NCBI GenBank assembly: GCA_044225555.1
Contig: JBGAIM010000008.1
Coordinates: forward strand, 186,001 to 250,000
Length of the DNA stretch: 64,000 bases
Reading direction: 5' to 3'
Source: JADLHS01 sp044225555
GTDB lineage: Bacteria; Verrucomicrobiota; Verrucomicrobiia; Limisphaerales; JADLHS01
A program made the position numbers and the translations under genes. Of the stretch, positions 61,190 through 64,000 are shown piece by piece. The number at the start of each line of letters is the position of its first letter. The first letter of the stretch is position 1. Under the pieces are notes generated by a model. It was not told the DNA's origin, searched no databases, and was given only the letters and a program-made list of their open reading frames with translations.

Positions 61190-62179
61190 ATGAAGAGTTC
61201 GCCCGCTCCCGTCCCGCCCGAAGGGTCGCCATTGCCGCCGTCCCGTCCCGCCCGCGACCCGCGGCGGCTTTGCGGCATCATTCCGCCGATGATCACACCG
61301 CTCAGTGGTCGTGACACGCTCGATGTTGCTGGCCTGGAGCGGTTGATCGAACACATCGTGGCCGGCGGCGTGAACGGATTGTTCATTCTCGGCACGAGCG
61401 GGGAAGCGCCGGGCCTGAGTTATCGACTGCGCCGTGAACTGGTTGAACGCACCTGCCGCCAGGTGCGCGGGCGTCTGCCCGTGTTGGTGGGCATCACGGA
61501 CACGTCCTTCGTGGAGGCGATCGCGATGGCGGCGTTGGCGGCGGACGCCGGTGCGCAAGCGGTCGTCAGCGCCGGTCCGTTCTATCTGCCGACCGCCCAA
61601 CCGGAGCTGATTGATTACGTCGAACGCCTCGTGCCGGAACTGCCGCTCCCGTTGTATCTCTACAACATGCCCCAGCTCACCAAGGTGCCGTTCGAGAGCG
61701 AAACCGTGAAGCGGCTGACGGGGCTCAAACAAATCGCCGGAGTCAAGGACAGCTCCGGCGATATCCGGTATTTTGAGAAGCTGATCGCGTTGAAGCGGGA
61801 ACGCCCGGACTGGTCGGTGTTCGTCGGCCCCGAGCATTTGCTGGCCGATGCCACCCAGCGCGGCGGCGATGGCGGCGTGAACGGTGGTGCGAACTATCAC
61901 CCCCGCCTCTTTGTGGATCTCTTTGCGGCCGTCAAACGGGGCGAGGCGGTCCGCGTGGAACAACTGCAACGGGAAGTTCTGCAACTCGGCCAGATTTACA
62001 CCATCGGCCGGCATGCGTCTGCCGTAATCAAGGGCATGAAGTGCGCGTGCTCACTCCTCGGCTTGTGTGAGGACCGCATGGCGGAACCGTTCGAGCGTTT
62101 TCACGAGCCCGAACGCGCCCGCGTGCGGGCCGTGCTCGCGTCGCTCAACCTGCTGCCGCCGGAATCCACCGCTGTCTGA
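61190..62179 (+). CDS. Dihydrodipicolinate synthase/N-acetylneuraminate lyase-family aldolase
   Basis: 329 residues from MKSSPAPVPPEG; an earlier ATG 20 codons upstream is possible. DapA-family features: GTSGEAPGLSYRLRREL, catalytic Tyr in YLYNMPQLTKVPF and the Schiff-base Lys in AGVKDSSGDIRYF (about 186). The Pro-rich N-terminal tail of about 40 residues is unusual. No lysine-pathway genes adjoin it, and related enzymes act on many 2-keto acids, so the substrate is uncertain. Confidence 0.85.
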   Translation: MKSSPAPVPPEGSPLPPSRPARDPRRLCGIIPPMITPLSGRDTLDVAGLERLIEHIVAGGVNGLFILGTSGEAPGLSYRLRRELVERTCRQVRGRLPVLVGITDTSFVEAIAMAALAADAGAQAVVSAGPFYLPTAQPELIDYVERLVPELPLPLYLYNMPQLTKVPFESETVKRLTGLKQIAGVKDSSGDIRYFEKLIALKRERPDWSVFVGPEHLLADATQRGGDGGVNGGANYHPRLFVDLFAAVKRGEAVRVEQLQREVLQLGQIYTIGRHASAVIKGMKCACSLLGLCEDRMAEPFERFHEPERARVRAVLASLNLLPPESTAV

Positions 62180-62216
62180 ACAGCGCTCGGCACAACTTGC
62201 GGCGCGTTTCAAAAAG

Positions 62217-62251
62217 GGAAACCCCCCGCGGCCTTGCGGCGGCGAGGGGCT
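62217..62251 (-). terminator. Terminator of the flagellin transcript
   Basis: On the minus strand CCCCTCGCCGCC pairs with GGCCGCGGGGGG (11 of 12 pairs) around GCAA and is followed by TTTCCCTTTTT. It lies 35 bp after the flagellin stop. Confidence 0.75.
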
Positions 62252-62285
62252 TTCAGGTGGGGGAACGCAAAACCAGTTGCAAGAA

Positions 62286-63092
62286 TTACTGCTGTAACAA
62301 TCGGAGCACGCTGTTCGGCAGGGCATTGGCCTGGGCCAGCATGGCGGTGCCGGACTGCACCAGAATATTCTGCTTCGCGTATTCCGTGCTTTCCTCGGCT
62401 ACGTCCACGTCCATGATGCGCGAACTGGCCGCCGTGAGATTCTCGGCACTGACGCTCAATTGATCGGCGGTGTAGTTCAAACGTGTTTGAAACGCGCCGA
62501 TGCTCGAACGGTCCACGGACAATTGGTTGATCGCGGCCTTGACGTTGGTCAGGGCGGTGACGGCGCCGGCCACGGTGCTTAAATCGTCGGTGGCCAGAGT
62601 GGTGTAGGCGGCCGCGCTGAGATTGACGCCGGCCATGGTGAAAGTGTTGCCTTCGGAATCAATGGTGACGTCCAGCGCGGTGGCGGAGAACAGCGGGACA
62701 CCGTTGAAATCCTTGGTCGCCGCGTTGGCGATGTAGGCCGCGAGCTGGCCATACTCGTTGTTGTAGAGATCCCGGTCAGCGTTCGACTTGGTGACGTCCT
62801 GCGCCAGGATCGAAAGTTCGCTCATGCGGTCGAGCGCCTTGGCTATCTTCTTCAGATAACCATCCTGCGTCTGCGTGAAGGAAACCGCGTTGCTGACGTT
62901 GGTCTTGGCGGCATTGGTGCGCTGGATTTGCGCTTGGAGCCGTGAAGCGACTGCCAGTCCGGCGGCGTCATCCGAGGGGTTGACGATTTTCTGGCCGGAA
63001 CTGAGCCGGGCGAGTGACTTGCTCAGCGCCGCCTGGCTGCCTTGCAGATTATTCGCCGAGACCTGCGCGGTGATGTTGGTGTTGATGACCAT
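62286..63092 (-). CDS. fliC: Flagellin
   Basis: 268 residues, a short flagellin with only D0/D1 core segments and a small centre. The N-terminal VINTNITAQVSANNLQGSQA and LSSGQKIVNPSDDAAGLAVA are typical, as is the C-terminal ESTEYAKQNILVQSGTAMLAQANALPNSVLRLLQ. It polymerises into the filament after export. csrA lies 43 bp upstream and fliW next, so the three probably form one unit. The 43-nt leader contains AAGAAAGG near the start but no GGA. Confidence 0.97.
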   Translation of the reverse strand: MVINTNITAQVSANNLQGSQAALSKSLARLSSGQKIVNPSDDAAGLAVASRLQAQIQRTNAAKTNVSNAVSFTQTQDGYLKKIAKALDRMSELSILAQDVTKSNADRDLYNNEYGQLAAYIANAATKDFNGVPLFSATALDVTIDSEGNTFTMAGVNLSAAAYTTLATDDLSTVAGAVTALTNVKAAINQLSVDRSSIGAFQTRLNYTADQLSVSAENLTAASSRIMDVDVAEESTEYAKQNILVQSGTAMLAQANALPNSVLRLLQQ

Positions 63093-63135
63093 GGTTTGAC
63101 CTTTCTTGCTTGGTTTGGTTTTGCGTTCGCGTTGA

Positions 63136-63420
63136 TTACAACAGTGCGCAGGCGGTCCCCCCGGCCTGCTCGCTCTTGATTGGCTTTTTGCTGCCGGTCC
63201 CGGCCGGCTTGGACAGTTGCGGCAACGTCGGCCGGCCCTGGGTCAGGGCCTCCTGGTTGTTGCGCTGAATCTCCTCATAAACTTCCTGCCGATGGACCGG
63301 CACGTCGGCGGGCGCTTCGACGCCGAGCTTCACCACGTCGCCTTCCACCCGAACGATTTTCACCCGAATGCGACCGTCAATGACGATGCTTTCGTTGGTT
63401 TTGCGGGAAAGAATGAGCAT
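63136..63420 (-). CDS. csrA: Carbon storage regulator CsrA (translational repressor)
   Basis: 94 residues from MLILSRKTNESIVID; the frame extends seven codons upstream into fliW. The RNA-binding core is complete (IRVKIVRVEGDVVKLGVEAPADVPVHRQEVYEEI). A tail of about 35 residues rich in Pro, Gly, Lys follows, longer than in most CsrA proteins. CsrA represses flagellin translation in other bacteria by binding GGA sites; FliW releases it. Confidence 0.95.
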   Translation of the reverse strand: MLILSRKTNESIVIDGRIRVKIVRVEGDVVKLGVEAPADVPVHRQEVYEEIQRNNQEALTQGRPTLPQLSKPAGTGSKKPIKSEQAGGTACALL

Positions 63421-63437
63421 GGGCGTTTGGGGTCGGA

Positions 63438-63887
63438 TCAACGGTTCAACGGCAGCGGGTGCTGGATCGAGTAACGCGCGGCATTGGCCAGCACGACCTG
63501 TTTGCCTTTGAGCGTAAAGCGATTGATGACAATCGGCCCCTTGAGATTCACGGTGCCCCCGCTTTTGGCCCGCAACGTGACGATGTTGTAAACCAGTGCG
63601 TCCGTGGGGTTCTTCAAGCCGAGAAATTTCACGTCCTCCGCCGGCACGTCCGGTTCATAATCCGGCAACGTCTCCAGCGCGGGCAGCACGAGGAAGGCGA
63701 GATCCGGATTGTCAATCACCTGCAACCAACGGAATGGCGCCTCGTGGGGATTTTCCAACAGCGCGTAGCGCTTGATGTGCTCGAAGCCGAGCAGCCCCAG
63801 CGGCAGGTGAACGATGTTCTCGTTCTTGACGGCCAGCGCTTCATACTCCACCGCCCCGACCGACTCCATGGTTTCACAGGTGTTCAT
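63438..63887 (-). CDS. fliW: Flagellar assembly factor FliW
   Basis: 149 residues. The pattern LPLGLLGFEHIKRYALLE, FRWLQVIDNPDLAFLVL, NPTDALVYNIVTLR and NLKGPIVINRFTLKGKQVVL is characteristic of FliW. It binds CsrA or, alternatively, flagellin, coupling flagellin synthesis to export. The gene precedes csrA by 17 bp. An alternative Met lies six codons in. Confidence 0.95.
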   Translation of the reverse strand: MNTCETMESVGAVEYEALAVKNENIVHLPLGLLGFEHIKRYALLENPHEAPFRWLQVIDNPDLAFLVLPALETLPDYEPDVPAEDVKFLGLKNPTDALVYNIVTLRAKSGGTVNLKGPIVINRFTLKGKQVVLANAARYSIQHPLPLNR

Positions 63888-63913
63888 GATTTTTTGAATG
63901 TCAGCGCCTGTTT

Positions 63914-63929
63914 AGCACCGCCGATGCCA
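63914..63929 (-). promoter_or_regulatory. Candidate sigma-54 promoter of fliW-csrA-flagellin
   Basis: On the minus strand TGGCATCGGCGGTGCT. The GG and GC doublets are separated exactly as in the -24/-12 consensus TGGCAC-N5-TTGC, and TGGCA matches fully. The predicted start is about 15 nt before the fliW ATG. Flagellar genes are commonly sigma-54 dependent in Gram-negative bacteria. The rest of the edge (63930-64000) shows no feature. Confidence 0.55.
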
Positions 63930-64000
63930 TGGGCCAAAACTCTTCAAATCGCTCAGGAATCCGGGGTTTTCCCCCTATCGTTGGAGCCGAAATTCAACGG

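Overview
This window looks like a chromosomal segment of a member of the Verrucomicrobiota (PVC superphylum), probably close to the Pedosphaera/Limisphaerales group. That placement is inferred from gene content. Planctomycete/verrucomicrobial-type genes are present: a DUF1549/DUF1553 'PSD1-like' cytochrome-domain protein paired with a DUF1501 protein, and a giant LVIVD/Ig/beta-helix secreted protein. The outer membrane is of the Gram-negative, Kdo-LPS type (kdsA, kdsB, lptB, an OstA-like protein, a BBP2-type porin). The sequence is GC-rich, has weak Shine-Dalgarno signals, and carries many short dispersed repeats. No tRNA, rRNA, CRISPR array, transposase or prophage was seen.

Layout. 1-5 kb: a partial KamA-family radical SAM gene, a GYF/cNMP-binding protein, a beta-lactamase-like hydrolase, tig and ribH. 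4.6-11.9 kb: an aerobic respiration block with a cupredoxin-like protein, heme A synthesis (ctaA, ctaB) and an A1-type cytochrome c oxidase in the order I-III-IV-two small membrane proteins-II. 11.9-15.8 kb: msrB, gatA, asnS and gatC. 15.9-20.7 kb (minus strand): kdsA, an OstA-like protein, lptB, hprK and HPr, which couples LPS export to an HPr kinase module without PTS permeases. 20.9-28.2 kb: a U32 peptidase-family gene interrupted in frame by three repeat elements, a duplicated SDR gene tail, an AGXT2-like aminotransferase and several orphan genes.

28.3-29.5 kb: a DAHP synthase gene preceded by a well-formed transcription attenuator. A 30-codon leader contains a Phe-Tyr-Phe-Tyr-Phe-Trp run, alternative stems and a terminator; this is the most striking regulatory element here. 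29.7-38 kb: the PSD1/DUF1501 pair, a DUF2314 gene, a GH10 xylanase, ankyrin repeats and a catalytically incomplete ALDH. 38-43.5 kb: a DUF748 AsmA-like protein and two coupled methyltransferases. 43.5-54.6 kb: porin, pilC, nadB, a response regulator, kdsB, pyrG, a HEAT-repeat protein, folC and a glycosidase-like protein. 54.8-61.1 kb: a 2079-residue secreted protein whose sequence divides into four seven-blade propeller plus Ig modules, then a beta-helix. 61-64 kb: a DapA-family enzyme and a flagellin-csrA-fliW motility module with a sigma-54-like promoter.

Several observations recur. Short tandem repeats with 7-bp or 6-bp units, plus REP-like palindromes, sit between genes, supply two stop codons, and have entered coding frames. 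Two promoters (tig and the DAHP synthase leader) share the same boxes, TTGACG and TAGGCTTT.
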